In this document: positions 46,801 to 55,016 of the stretch, in pieces
Layout of the letters: the number at the start of each line of letters is the position of its first letter
Position numbering within the stretch: position 1 is the first letter of the stretch
Source of the DNA: Maridesulfovibrio frigidus DSM 17176
Lineage (GTDB): Bacteria; Desulfobacterota; Desulfovibrionia; Desulfovibrionales; Desulfovibrionaceae
Length of the DNA stretch: 64,000 nucleotides
Direction of reading: 5' to 3'
Assembly (NCBI RefSeq): GCF_000711735.1
Contig: NZ_JONL01000003.1
Location: forward strand, 1-64,000
Notes under the pieces: generated by a model
Databases searched by the model: none
What the model was told of the DNA's origin: nothing
Seen by the model: only the letters and a program-made list of their open reading frames with translations
Program-made: the position numbers and the translations under genes

Positions 46801-46996
46801 TCAAATGCCTGTAATGGATGGCTTTGAAGCTGCTCTTGCTATTCGTAAACTCCATTACCCAGTAAGAATTGTCGCACTTACTGCTAACAATGATGATGAT
46901 TATTGGTTGCGTTGTAAGCAGTGCGGTATGGATGAGCGTATTACTAAGCCGTTTAATTTTGATGAGCTTCTCGCTGAGCTTGAGAAGGTTGCCTGA
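43871..46996 (+). CDS. Hybrid sensor histidine kinase with two PAS domains
   Basis: The 1041-residue protein has a membrane helix (about 16-38), a periplasmic sensor region, a second helix (about 302-325), two PAS domains (about 375-490 and 505-660), a HisKA domain with His679 (NMSHEFRTPMNS), a HATPase domain (NLLGNAIKFTS, GTGLGLAICHR) and a C-terminal receiver with intact phospho-Asp in FDIIFMDLQMPVMDG. No Hpt domain or response regulator is adjacent, so its output is encoded elsewhere. The periplasmic region is of Cache-like length but I could not assign it. It is a single-gene unit with AT-rich flanks. Confidence 0.93.
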   Translation: MVKDIKYGEDPPNYFRFRLFFISAVIVFAGLIGYLLWTSYCSQLQVRRTARSFFVGESAKRAMAVSFFFSGRMTELGNLATDSDIVSLVKKTDVIDSGDLEENKLIQLSSVCDKIFETVYTKFLGFEQIFAKIAILDGQGNLLADTDSECVLISDNDIYAKYASKGKDVSFSAGNIGGVFSILVSMPIVDNSGSLGTVVGWVRAESLFESLRDMTSSPSVGSDFLIVEDIVLAISSSSALQSGQLLLMDVLGGDWSGVTRLEAGKSGRTVDYLAISSPVKKTSLNVVSLVEEQEIFGNIDPQNLLMLSIVLFLSITGGCYYLVRSIIMRQVYETRISEAGRREDAINKQRLVLKHEVEGRKLADSLRVQAESRYQEIFDNAPVGIFQIDFDGRYLTVNNALITLLRYNDADDLMSSVTSVRNQVFLNRADWDNILGELKRSGQVVRYEAECVCKDGSVLWTAGNLRLVKPEGETPGYIEGFVVDISSRKKIEQKLMINQNRLRSLFDNSPVALWELDFSKLKEKIDSCDAKNTTDIRGRLFDSMNDVLRNLGLIKIISANNLGMEFLGVKSRERLLETGFSSYLSESSWKYFRAILLDLVSGVMRHRSEFYYVRDDGTEQYFIVNCTLIPGYEDSWKRVLATVEDISEIKHIEKELRISKEEAQRANDAKGQFLANMSHEFRTPMNSIKGMAQLVETTNLSAEQREHIRLIKSSVDSLLVIVNDILDFSKMGSGHMELQAEPLEFPPFLKEMRDVMDVGAANKELDVVLKAEGLPPVIEIDSMRLRQILINLLGNAIKFTSEGTVTLTVKMLPEMTSSKKRKIYFEISDTGIGLPEEGVESLFKSFVQADPSITREFGGTGLGLAICHRLVSLMGGKLEARNSPEGGAVFYFTLLVKECFQENYSDIKALEPERLDQVADLSKVKVLVAEDSKMNQILLRKIFEKHNIEKFTIVENGKEAVDAFIAEEDFDIIFMDLQMPVMDGFEAALAIRKLHYPVRIVALTANNDDDYWLRCKQCGMDERITKPFNFDELLAELEKVA

Positions 46997-47148
46997 TTTT
47001 TTATTTGTTTGGTAAATATAACTATTTTAAGGTCTTATCTTTTTAAAATATCATTATAAAGAACTGCTTGAAGGTAAGTGTTTACGGTGTTATTTCCTAT
47101 CCGTGGCGGATGAAATAAACTCAAATGACTTACTGTGGTGAAATTCCG

Positions 47149-47646
47149 ATGATAAAGTCCTTTGCCTTAAGGCATAATAATTATTTGCGGGTGGCCCCGC
47201 TACCCCATTTTGTTTTAGGCTTATGCATTGGCATGGTCGTTACTTTGGTGTGGCTTGCCGCAGAATTCTATCGCGATGGTCACAGCTTTGGGTTTGTGTC
47301 ATCTACTGCTATTGCGCTTAGCTGGGTGACGGGAGCTTTTTTTTCCGTGGCTGATATAATCAGCAGGCACAGGGAATACTTGAGAATAAGGAAAATGCTT
47401 GCAGATAAGGGATATAGCGAAAAAATTTTCAAAGCAGTTGCGGCTTCGCGCTGTCAGAGAGACGCGGCAATTTGGGCAGCTAAGCAGACCGGATACGGGT
47501 GTTTGGCTAAAAAAGTTTACCATACTCTCGGCTACCGTTGGTATCATTTGATGCCGGATGTGCTAGTTAAAAACCCTTTTCGGATATTTACTCCGTCATT
47601 TTTGAAGACAGCTTTTCGTCCGGGTAAGCAAGTTAAATCTGATTAA
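47149..47646 (+). CDS. Small membrane protein, unknown
   Basis: The 165-residue protein has two hydrophobic segments near the N-terminus (FVLGLCIGMVVTLVWLAAEF and SSTAIALSWVTGAFFSVADI) and a basic C-terminal domain with paired Cys and Arg residues. The frame opens at 47125, but the ATG at 47149 has a better placed ribosome binding site (gtggtg). I do not recognise the family. It follows the hybrid kinase gene by 150 bases and ends at a strong terminator, so it is probably its own unit. Confidence 0.65.
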   Translation: MIKSFALRHNNYLRVAPLPHFVLGLCIGMVVTLVWLAAEFYRDGHSFGFVSSTAIALSWVTGAFFSVADIISRHREYLRIRKMLADKGYSEKIFKAVAASRCQRDAAIWAAKQTGYGCLAKKVYHTLGYRWYHLMPDVLVKNPFRIFTPSFLKTAFRPGKQVKSD

Positions 47647-47686
47647 AAAGTCTCCAGCTTAAACAAGCTGGAGACTTTCTTTTTTA
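47647..47686 (+). terminator. Intrinsic terminator
   Basis: A perfect 14-bp stem (AAAGTCTCCAGCTT, loop AAAC) plus a T run directly follows the membrane protein gene; it may also serve the convergent nitroreductase gene. Confidence 0.9.
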
Positions 47687-47702
47687 GCACTATCAGGTTT
47701 TT

Positions 47703-48566
47703 CTAATGTTCATTTTCACGCGCGGGGAAGACATATCCTTCTCCGGCTTTTTCTGCGACCGCTTTGTGACGCGGAGGCGCGTTACTGTATTTTACTGAAG
47801 GATGTCCAAGCAGCATTACACCATGCAGGCTATGATCTTCAGGCACGCCCAAGAAGGTTCTTATCGGTTCGCTGAATTTTGCGGCAAGCAGTACATATCC
47901 GCCCCAACATGCGCCAAGTCCTTTAGCGTGAGCGGCAAGCTCAAGGTGAGTTGCCGCGATAATGGCATCAAGGTCGGGAGTTATACCAACGGTTGGTGCC
48001 CAGCTTGCAGCAACTGCCGGAGCGCTGCGGCAGATTATGTCAGCCCCATTTTTAAAAGCGTTAACGATAGCCGCAAGAGACATTTTCTCAGCCATATCAG
48101 GGTTGGTGATGCTCATTCCAGCCATCCAATCTATGACAAGGGCTGCGAGTTCCTGAACTTTTTCAGGCTGATTAAGAACCGTCCATGATACTGGCTGAGC
48201 GTTGTGGCCGGAAGGAGCGTAGGCGCTCAGGTGAATAAGCTCACCTATTTCATCGATCGTAAGAGGTTTCTTTTTAAATTGGCGAACTGAGCGTCTGCTC
48301 TTAAAGAAAGATTCGACAGATGCGTAATCAGCTATATTTTCAGTGGTATAAGGAATGGGCTGTTGGTCCGCAAAAGCACTCAAGGTAATAGCATTGGTCG
48401 GACAAACAGAAGCACAGTGTCCGCAATTTATGCAGAATTTTGCTTTTTTGGGATTTACAACGGGAGCTTGTCCCTTTTCATTAATAATAAGAATGGAGGC
48501 GGGGCAGTCGCGGACGCAATGTCCATCAGAATTACAAAGACTTGCATCGATTGTTACTGGCATCAT
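47703..48566 (-). CDS. Nitroreductase with N-terminal 2[4Fe-4S] ferredoxin domain
   Basis: The 287-residue protein joins a ferredoxin domain (about residues 1-65, with CNSDGHCVRDCP and CINCGHCASVCP) to a nitroreductase FMN domain (about 85-270, RRSVRQFKKKPLTIDEI, YAPSGHNAQPVSWTVL and LLGHPSVKYSNAPPR). Such fusions let reduced ferredoxin-type clusters feed the flavin directly, a sensible design in an anaerobe, and may act on nitro compounds or other oxidants. It is leftward, with no partner gene adjacent. The start codon doublet MM leaves one residue of uncertainty. Confidence 0.92.
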   Translation of the reverse strand: MMPVTIDASLCNSDGHCVRDCPASILIINEKGQAPVVNPKKAKFCINCGHCASVCPTNAITLSAFADQQPIPYTTENIADYASVESFFKSRRSVRQFKKKPLTIDEIGELIHLSAYAPSGHNAQPVSWTVLNQPEKVQELAALVIDWMAGMSITNPDMAEKMSLAAIVNAFKNGADIICRSAPAVAASWAPTVGITPDLDAIIAATHLELAAHAKGLGACWGGYVLLAAKFSEPIRTFLGVPEDHSLHGVMLLGHPSVKYSNAPPRHKAVAEKAGEGYVFPARENEH

Positions 48567-48764
48567 TTTTAGGTCCTATGTCTTAGGTTAAATTCTACGA
48601 GCTGTCGTTGCTGATCTGTGGTTTTCTCAGCGTGGTCCGATTTCAATAAGTGTTCAGTTTATACAAGCAGCTGGTTGTGTTTTGTTGCTGCAAAGCGTTA
48701 AATTGTATTATGATAAAAGATAAATCATTTTTCAGAATTGGCTAGTCTTTTTGACCAAATAAAA

Positions 48765-48792
48765 AAGGCCACCCTTTTTTATGGGCGGCCTT
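48765..48792 (-). terminator. Intrinsic terminator of PEP-CTERM-like gene
   Basis: A 10-bp stem (AAGGCCGCCC on the minus strand, one G-U pair) with a following T run lies 28 bases after the stop of the secreted protein gene at 48820. Confidence 0.8.
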
Positions 48793-48819
48793 CAATTGTA
48801 ATCTATCTACTATTTTCGT

Positions 48820-49356
48820 TTACGATAATGTTCGCTTTACTCCTGATATTATGAGCAGTCCTCCGCTTATGATTATCCATGAAGCGGGAATCGGAACTGG
48901 TGCAGGAACAGTGCTGAGGAACCCCATCTTACCATTATCCTTCAATGTCTTTGATCCCTTAAAACCAAAGTTATCCAACTGAATCTTCGTAGGGCTGAAT
49001 TCAACATAAAACGCGTTTGTAATGGTCTGTGTTGCTGAACCAGTGTAATCAAACTCAGTGCTTGGTGACAACTGGACGAACTCAGTCAGTCCATTCAAGT
49101 TTGTCCCTGCATAGAACTTAACAGCCGTTCCCTTACTTATCTGACCTTGAATGTCAGCTAGCGTAAAGGTTGAGGTAATATCTAGGTCCTTAAATCCAAC
49201 TGAACCTAAATAGTTGGTGTTAGCTAGTTCCCAAGTATTTCCCTTGTTGTCTAGCTCAAACTTGAAGCTCACGGCATTTGCAGTTGCACCGGATAGAATG
49301 AGCACAACAGCCATCAAAATGGCAATAAAGGTAGTCTTCATATTAGTTGATCTCAT
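48820..49356 (-). CDS. Secreted protein with PEP-CTERM-like sorting signal
   Basis: The 178-residue protein has a signal peptide (about residues 6-28, TTFIAILMAVVLILSG ... ANA), a beta-rich middle part and a C-terminal tail VPAPVPIPASWIIISGGLLI followed by GVKRTLS: a Pro-containing motif, a hydrophobic helix and a basic end, the tripartite exosortase sorting signal. The mature protein is therefore probably handled by an exosortase and exported to the surface or matrix. No exosortase gene lies in the window. The start at 49356 has a GGAGG ribosome binding site. Function unknown. Confidence 0.75.
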   Translation of the reverse strand: MRSTNMKTTFIAILMAVVLILSGATANAVSFKFELDNKGNTWELANTNYLGSVGFKDLDITSTFTLADIQGQISKGTAVKFYAGTNLNGLTEFVQLSPSTEFDYTGSATQTITNAFYVEFSPTKIQLDNFGFKGSKTLKDNGKMGFLSTVPAPVPIPASWIIISGGLLIISGVKRTLS

Positions 49357-49534
49357 TTTGTCCTCCGTGCAATATATCCATTAACCCTGTTTTTCTATTT
49401 TATAAGTTAATCCCTCTTCTATGATAAAATAATCACTTGATAATGAATGTCAATTGGGGTGAGGGTTATTGTGTTCTTAGCTTATTAAATACAGAATCTT
49501 AGGATGTTAGTACTATAGTGTACGAATGAGAAAA

Positions 49535-49567
49535 CCCCTCCGCACAAATATTATTTGTAGGGAGGGG
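49535..49567 (-). terminator. Terminator of the GAK operon
   Basis: A 7-bp G/C-rich outer stem (CCCCTCC/GGAGGGG) encloses an ACAAATA/TATTTGT inner stem and is followed on the minus strand by a T run. It lies 26 bases past the amphi-Trp gene stop and closes the seven-gene operon. Confidence 0.8.
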
Positions 49568-49592
49568 CCAACTATCAATTTGTCTTAGAAAA

Positions 49593-50069
49593 TTATTCTT
49601 TATCTTCTATTTTCGGCTCTTCTTCGGTTTTTGTCGCAGGCTTAGCTTTTGGTTTCGCCTTTGCCTTCGGTTTCGCTTTAGTTTCAGCTTTGGCCTTGGG
49701 TTTTACTGTCTTGGCTGCAGCTTTTTTAGGTTTCTTGTCGTCATCTTCTTTTTTGTCTTTGGGCTTAGTTTTTGCTTTTGCTTTTTTAGGCTTAGCTTCT
49801 TCTTTGTCCTTATCGATCATGACAGTAGTAGGAGTTTCTTCTTCTTGCCATACCAGCTTCATGCTTAATTTGCTTTTGCCGCGCTTGAATCCACCTTTTA
49901 CTTCGAGGCTTATTTCATCTGTGGGAGCAAGAGTTAGTTTGCTGTCGTCAGTGGATAAATTGACTTTGCCTTCTTTGAATTTTTTCAGAATATCTCTGAG
50001 ATATGCCACAGCTTCATCACTGGTCATAGTCTTTGTAACAGTGACTTTGTTCTTCTTATCCTTACTCAT
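49593..50069 (-). CDS. Amphi-Trp domain protein with Lys/Ala-rich tail
   Basis: The 158-residue protein has an amphi-Trp-like domain in its first 80 residues (SDEAVAYLRDILKKFKEGKV, APTDEISLEVKGGFKRGKSK, then a single Trp in KLVWQEEE) and a tail from about residue 85 built of KPKAKAKTK-type repeats. The first part is the 'A' of the GAK gene set: an alternating-amphipathic domain of unknown role. The tail is very basic and probably disordered; it may bind nucleic acid, membrane or an acidic partner. It is the last gene of the operon, 67 bases after the kinase gene. Confidence 0.85.
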   Translation of the reverse strand: MSKDKKNKVTVTKTMTSDEAVAYLRDILKKFKEGKVNLSTDDSKLTLAPTDEISLEVKGGFKRGKSKLSMKLVWQEEETPTTVMIDKDKEEAKPKKAKAKTKPKDKKEDDDKKPKKAAAKTVKPKAKAETKAKPKAKAKPKAKPATKTEEEPKIEDKE

Positions 50070-50136
50070 GCAATACCTCTGAGGTTGCGGAAAATCGGCT
50101 GGATTATTGCCGGACTTCCATGTTTGTTTAAAAAAT

Positions 50137-51243
50137 CTATGCGTGTTTTGCCGTGGTGGGCTGAAAAGTTCCGCGCGTCATGAATTTATGACATATTTTT
50201 GCCGCCATATCAAAATCTACTCCACCGCTAATTTCGATAACTGTAGTCTTAGAAAGAAGTTTTGCGTAATCTTCAATGTTCTGGTCTTTAATTTTGGCCG
50301 GTGAGTCTGGAATATAGAACAGTCCGGTCTCTTTCGTGAAAGCTGGAAGCAGGTCTTTTCGCTTAAGCGGATCAACTACTTTAATGACAGTTTCGCTTTC
50401 GTCTCTTTGCCAGTTCAGGATTACTAATGCATTCATCGACGCGCGTAAAATGAATTTTTCTGGACCGAAACATTCGTGAATAAGAGCATCATATTTGTGC
50501 TCTAAATCCCAAAGTTTTGCCTTGGAAATAGATAGAAAATGATCACGTTCCTCTAAAGGAATGATCGGTAGCAGATCTGGATTATTAAGCGCAGTGCCGG
50601 GGTTAATTCTAGGTTGTTTCGCCACTCCGTAAAAGGTGACTTGTTCACCGGACTCTTTAACCATTACCCTGTCATTACTGACGAAGGTCGCTCCCATGCT
50701 CATCAGGTGCAGGGCCAGAGTAGATTTACCCATTCCTGAGAATCCGGCAATAGCGAGACCTCGCCCGTGCTGAATAACGCCTGCAGCATGGCCTAGAAAG
50801 CACCCTTGGTTGAGCTTATGCTCTATGAAACGGGTGTTGATGAAATTAATCACCTGATTCGAATTCTCAGTGCAAGGGCCGATAGCTATATTTTCCCCGT
50901 CCCCGAAAGCGAAGATCATACCAGTAAGCATTTTGCGCACAACTTTTCCATCGCTAAGATTACAAAATTCTTCCTTGATTTTAATTTTACCGGGATCTGG
51001 CTGTTTCACTGTATAGTTAATATTCAGATCTACAGCACCGCATTCATGGGCGGTAATTAAAATGTCGCTCTTTTGTTTGGATGCAAGAAAATCTTTGAAA
51101 TAGTTCTCAAGATAACGGTATAGTTTGCCCGCGCTAATCCGTATTTCGATGATGATGTCGTCAAGGCGGATAAACAGACTTTTCGTAGCCGGAAAATCTT
51201 TGCGGTATTTTTTTACCAGTTCGGCTCGCGTGATGGTTGTCAT
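50137..51243 (-). CDS. HprK-related kinase (GAK system)
   Basis: The 368-residue protein has a P-loop, AGFSGMGKSTLALHLMS with Lys173, and the FVSNDRVMV segment, matching the catalytic core of HPr kinase/phosphorylase and its relatives. HPr kinase phosphorylates a serine in a small protein with ATP. The N-terminal 150 residues form a separate domain. I assign it to HprK-related kinase B of the GAK set because of its neighbours. It starts two bases after the ATP-grasp gene stop, so the pair is translationally coupled. No HPr gene is seen in the operon, so the protein substrate may be one of its neighbours. Confidence 0.87.
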   Translation of the reverse strand: MTTITRAELVKKYRKDFPATKSLFIRLDDIIIEIRISAGKLYRYLENYFKDFLASKQKSDILITAHECGAVDLNINYTVKQPDPGKIKIKEEFCNLSDGKVVRKMLTGMIFAFGDGENIAIGPCTENSNQVINFINTRFIEHKLNQGCFLGHAAGVIQHGRGLAIAGFSGMGKSTLALHLMSMGATFVSNDRVMVKESGEQVTFYGVAKQPRINPGTALNNPDLLPIIPLEERDHFLSISKAKLWDLEHKYDALIHECFGPEKFILRASMNALVILNWQRDESETVIKVVDPLKRKDLLPAFTKETGLFYIPDSPAKIKDQNIEDYAKLLSKTTVIEISGGVDFDMAAKICHKFMTRGTFQPTTAKHA

Positions 51244-51244
51244 G

Positions 51245-52120
51245 CTAAGCTTTTATCCTCTCAATGGCGTAGTCCGCGTATAAAGACGCAGCATCTATAC
51301 CTCTCGCATCAAGAAGGCCCCGGAACCCGCCGAAGGCTGATACTTCAAAGACTAGTGGCCCATCATCTGTCAGGGCAACATCCACGCACGTAAAATCGAG
51401 GTTGAAAAGGGACTGTGCTTTACGAGCAAGTTCTATGACTTCTTTCGGGGGATCTACAGGGGCGTATTTGCCGCCATTTACAGTTGTAGTGTTCCATGAT
51501 CCGTTTGCCTTACAGCGTGCGTAGGTCGTTAAGTATTCCCCGCCTAGAAAGACTATTCCGAGGTCGCGGTCTTTGAAATCTATAGTTTTTTGGATGTAGA
51601 GAATTTTTTTTTCTTTGCTGTACTCTTCAATTGTGGTGCGAGCTGCAGGATTTGGACTTAGAACAAACATGCCCCTTGCTTTTGTGCTGTATAATGGTTT
51701 GAAAACAGCCTCTTCATATTCTTCAACTGCCGCAAGAGCGTGATCTATATTTTCGGTAATTGTCGTTGGCGGCATAGGGATGTTTCCGAGCTGCAAGGTA
51801 ATGGTGCAGCTTAGCCTGTCCAAAACTCTCAGGATGCTTTTCGGGGATGAAAATATTTTAACTCCGCGACCTTCGAGTAGGCGGAGCATTTCTAAACGGT
51901 CCAGCAAATCCGGCGAATATTGCTTGCCAATCTTTTTTATGATTATCCCATCGAGCTTTGAAAGGTCGATTCCATCGACAACAGCTGTGCCAGAAGGGAG
52001 ATCAAGACGGACGTCCTGCATCTCGAAAATCTTTTTTTTCTGTCCCGTTTTGCGTGCAACAGCTTCAGCCAGTTGTTCCGTTGACCATGCATCCTTGATC
52101 CCGATTACACCTATTTTCAT
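51245..52120 (-). CDS. GAK-system ATP-grasp enzyme
   Basis: The 291-residue protein has the RimK-like ATP-grasp pattern: an N-terminal Rossmann-like half (MKIGVIGIKDAWSTEQLAEA), the ATP-binding lysine in AVFKPLYSTKARGM, and the metal-binding VFEVSAFGGFRG near the end. ATP-grasp enzymes join a carboxylate to an amine through an acyl phosphate; in the GAK set the substrate is not known. It lies directly between the PhoU-kinase fusion and the HprK-like kinase, with gaps of 24 and 1 bases, so all three are likely made together. A carboxylate-amine ligase beside a serine kinase suggests a modification pathway. Confidence 0.9.
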   Translation of the reverse strand: MKIGVIGIKDAWSTEQLAEAVARKTGQKKKIFEMQDVRLDLPSGTAVVDGIDLSKLDGIIIKKIGKQYSPDLLDRLEMLRLLEGRGVKIFSSPKSILRVLDRLSCTITLQLGNIPMPPTTITENIDHALAAVEEYEEAVFKPLYSTKARGMFVLSPNPAARTTIEEYSKEKKILYIQKTIDFKDRDLGIVFLGGEYLTTYARCKANGSWNTTTVNGGKYAPVDPPKEVIELARKAQSLFNLDFTCVDVALTDDGPLVFEVSAFGGFRGLLDARGIDAASLYADYAIERIKA

Positions 52121-52144
52121 GAATTATCCTTTTTGCCACTCGAA

Positions 52145-53797
52145 TTAATAATGAAGAATGTCTTCAGGAAGAATGAACTCGTCCCAGTTGCCGTTATAGC
52201 GGTTGATCTTTTCAAGCAGGAACATAGAGCGGCTGAACATATCTTTTGCAAATCCGTAATTAAACTCGAATCGTGTGGACGTATAGAGGGAACGGGCTAA
52301 GGCCAGCGCCATGCGTGCCTGCCATGTCGAGTCTTTGTGTTCCAGCGCGAATTCCTCAGTAAAGCTGTAGAATCTTGAGATTACATCATTGATCTTGTTT
52401 CGTACGGGCCGATCAAAGACGGGCATGCGAAAGCTCGATACGAGAAAGACTGATACATCCTGAATATAGTCGAAATCGCGGGATCTATGCAGATCGATGA
52501 ACCGCACTCTTTCATCACTATTACTGTATACAACATTATTACAGTTGAAGTCGCCGTGGATGAATACGGTGAAGGGGGCTGGAATATCGTTCTCCGCAAC
52601 CATAGCTTCGAGTATTAACTCTTCTGATGATACTAATTCAGGAGATCCGGGTGATCTTGCATAGCGGTAAAACTCAGGGTGAACCTGTAGAACTCCCGGC
52701 TGACGTGATTTCAGCTGATCCATATAGTTGGTTTTAAATGGAGTGGGATTGATGGTTTTTGTCCAGATGTGTCGCAGGGTTTGCTCTAGGGTGAACAGGC
52801 CGTTTTCGATGTCTGCGTCATCTGAAGTAAGAAGCATGGTGTCGAGTGTACAACCCGGTAAAAATTCAACAAGCATTGAACCTTTATTTTCATCAGGAGT
52901 TTCGTGATATCCGAAAACATCCGGTACCATATTCGGGAACTTTTCGCTCCAGATTTTAAGGTTTTTACGTTCCCCTCTAATCTTATCAAGGTTGCCTTCT
53001 TTATAGATACTTCCCTGCGCGACAGGCGGTCCGTTCTCTTTATCCTTTGCCTGCACGTGTCCGATTCGGCACCCTGAACGCGATCCCCAGATTCCTTGAA
53101 AATCTATATCTGAAAATGCACCGTCGTAGCCAGAAACTGATAGTGTTTGCTGTAAAGATTCAAACTGTTCAATTTTGATACGTTCACCGAGAATTGAAAA
53201 AATGATTGCTTCGCCTATGTTCAGGAGAGAATCGCCGATTCTTTCAAGGTACCTGAAAATGAAAAGGACTGTGACAAGGTTGGGTATATTTTTACCGCTA
53301 CCCATTTCCGCCATGATGCGGTTGAAATTGTCTTTGTAGAGCGAGTCCAGACTGTTCTCGGATTTACATATTTCAAGAGCCAGCGGCATGTTGTCTTCGG
53401 TAAAGCCTTGATCAATTAAGTCTGTAGTGCCTTCGATTATGTCAAAAGCTTCCGGGCATTCAAAGCGGTTAATAAAACTTTTATCTTCAAGGTAAGCCAT
53501 CTGGTTAACAATATTAACGCAGTAGTCGCCTATTCTTTCAAGGTTAACTGAGGCAAGCTGAATTGCTCTGATTTTGTTCAGAGTTTTATCATCAAGTTCC
53601 GTATCTTTGTTTATGCGTGAATAGCTTTTGTTTTCGATGATAGTTTTAAGGTTATCGATATGATCGTCGCGCGAGGTGATTTTGCGAAAAAGAGAGCGTG
53701 ACGGAGAGTGCACGAATTCCCGTGTTGCGGTGATCTGCTTTCTTACTTCAAAGACAAGAAATTTAAAGTTCTCGTCCAAACCTTCAAATGTGAGCAT
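52145..53797 (-). CDS. PhoU domain fused to an APH-like kinase
   Basis: The 550-residue protein has an N-terminal PhoU-type helical domain (about residues 1-215, FEVRKQITATREFVHSPSRS, then ASVNLERIGDYCVNIVNQMA and RYLERIGDSLLNIGEAII) and a C-terminal aminoglycoside phosphotransferase/choline-kinase-like domain (about 230-550) with the catalytic loop HGDFNCNN (His414) and the metal-binding FIDLHRSRDFD. PhoU regulates phosphate uptake, but fused to a small-molecule kinase it is unusual. The gene sits in the GAK operon between the PHP-like gene and the ATP-grasp gene. A phosphate- or metal-controlled kinase step is plausible. Confidence 0.88.
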   Translation of the reverse strand: MLTFEGLDENFKFLVFEVRKQITATREFVHSPSRSLFRKITSRDDHIDNLKTIIENKSYSRINKDTELDDKTLNKIRAIQLASVNLERIGDYCVNIVNQMAYLEDKSFINRFECPEAFDIIEGTTDLIDQGFTEDNMPLALEICKSENSLDSLYKDNFNRIMAEMGSGKNIPNLVTVLFIFRYLERIGDSLLNIGEAIIFSILGERIKIEQFESLQQTLSVSGYDGAFSDIDFQGIWGSRSGCRIGHVQAKDKENGPPVAQGSIYKEGNLDKIRGERKNLKIWSEKFPNMVPDVFGYHETPDENKGSMLVEFLPGCTLDTMLLTSDDADIENGLFTLEQTLRHIWTKTINPTPFKTNYMDQLKSRQPGVLQVHPEFYRYARSPGSPELVSSEELILEAMVAENDIPAPFTVFIHGDFNCNNVVYSNSDERVRFIDLHRSRDFDYIQDVSVFLVSSFRMPVFDRPVRNKINDVISRFYSFTEEFALEHKDSTWQARMALALARSLYTSTRFEFNYGFAKDMFSRSMFLLEKINRYNGNWDEFILPEDILHY

Positions 53798-53866
53798 TGG
53801 TGTGAATTCTCCGTGTAAAAGAAATATGTGAAATTTTTAAAATAGCTTAAATAACGGCTGAATAAG

Positions 53867-55009
53867 TTATCCAGCTAACCGCGCTTTGTACTCTTTGATA
53901 ATTGATTGCCTGTCTATACCGGCCACGATTAGTTTTTTCCTGATATTCAGATCGTCCCATGCTGGTTGCAGTCCAATTTCTCTGGCAGCTTTTAGCGGGT
54001 CTTGCGTGCTGAGTGGTTTGCTTTTTTCGCTCATGTGGCAGTCATCGCCCATGAAGATGAATACTTCTTTGCTTCCGCTTGCACGGTTTAAGTTTTGCTC
54101 ATTTATGACTGAGATGAGGAAGTCGGTATACCTTTGTGATTGAGGATTCCATGCCTCAATGCCGTCCACATCATATTTGGCGAGCAAAATGGGCCAAAAT
54201 TCTTCAGGATGGGGGATAACAACGCATCCGCCAAGGGCGTGCGTTTCTTCGATTATTTCAGTAGCCCTGTAGAAAAATTTTAATGAAAAATCGGCTTTTA
54301 CCTGAACCTTAATTGCTTTGAGATAGGCTTGAGCTCTATTAATAAGGGTGTTTCCATATTTAGGGCGCATTGCATCAAAGTAGTTTTTGAGAAGTTTGTT
54401 TTTAACGGAAGCTTTCGAAATAGCAGACCAGTTTTCGTCCAGCATGGTTTGAATTTTGGTTACGTATATTCTGACCATCTCAACGAGATTTTTGTCCACT
54501 CCAGTTTTTCGCGCAGCTTCGTGTACTCTTTTTTCGATGGGCTTGGTTATGGAATCCATGAATTCAAAAAGTTGCGATGAGCGGTATTTGAATGTGTGCG
54601 CCAGCATGGATTTTAAAACGTGTGCCTTTTCAATTTTTTCATTTTCAAAATGTAGCAAAAGCTGAACCTTTTGGTTGAATCCGCTAGCGTAGCAATCAAC
54701 CTCAACTCCAGTGTAGCGGCCATAGCTCATTAGCTCGTTATGCTGGGTAGGAATAAGCATTTCGTCTTTGCAGCCGGGAAACATAGCTTCGATTCGCTGG
54801 GAGATTAAGTTCATAGGTACAAATTCAGGATGCCAGTGTACGGCGAGTATTTGTTTCTGCTCAGGGTAAATATTAGAAGGGGTTACTATTTGCTGAATTT
54901 GCCAGTCGGCAAGCTCAGTTGAGACAACCTTAAAGAATATTTCGCGATCTTCGTCGGAAATTTCTGGATCTACCTTAATATTTTCAGCGCACACATTATT
55001 TGTATTCAT
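53867..55009 (-). CDS. PHP-like metallohydrolase of the GAK operon
   Basis: The 380-residue protein contains the His/Asp pattern of PHP phosphoesterases: AVHWHPEFVP and IPTQHNEL near the start, GCVVIPHPEEFWP and DVDGIEAWNPQSQRY in the middle and FIFMGDDCHMSEK toward the end. These residues would bind three metals. A long helical insertion (about residues 135-240) interrupts the domain. PHP enzymes hydrolyse phosphomonoesters such as histidinol phosphate or nucleic acid 3' ends. Located eight bases after the XXXCH gene, it is part of the same operon and may remove a phosphate placed by the kinases downstream. Confidence 0.78.
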   Translation of the reverse strand: MNTNNVCAENIKVDPEISDEDREIFFKVVSTELADWQIQQIVTPSNIYPEQKQILAVHWHPEFVPMNLISQRIEAMFPGCKDEMLIPTQHNELMSYGRYTGVEVDCYASGFNQKVQLLLHFENEKIEKAHVLKSMLAHTFKYRSSQLFEFMDSITKPIEKRVHEAARKTGVDKNLVEMVRIYVTKIQTMLDENWSAISKASVKNKLLKNYFDAMRPKYGNTLINRAQAYLKAIKVQVKADFSLKFFYRATEIIEETHALGGCVVIPHPEEFWPILLAKYDVDGIEAWNPQSQRYTDFLISVINEQNLNRASGSKEVFIFMGDDCHMSEKSKPLSTQDPLKAAREIGLQPAWDDLNIRKKLIVAGIDRQSIIKEYKARLAG

Positions 55010-55016
55010 TGTTTTC

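Noticed and set aside
49593-49820. Lys/Ala-rich repeat that could be a simple-sequence artefact
   Set aside because: The reading frame continues cleanly from the amphi-Trp domain with a single stop and a terminator after it, so it is treated as the real tail of the protein.
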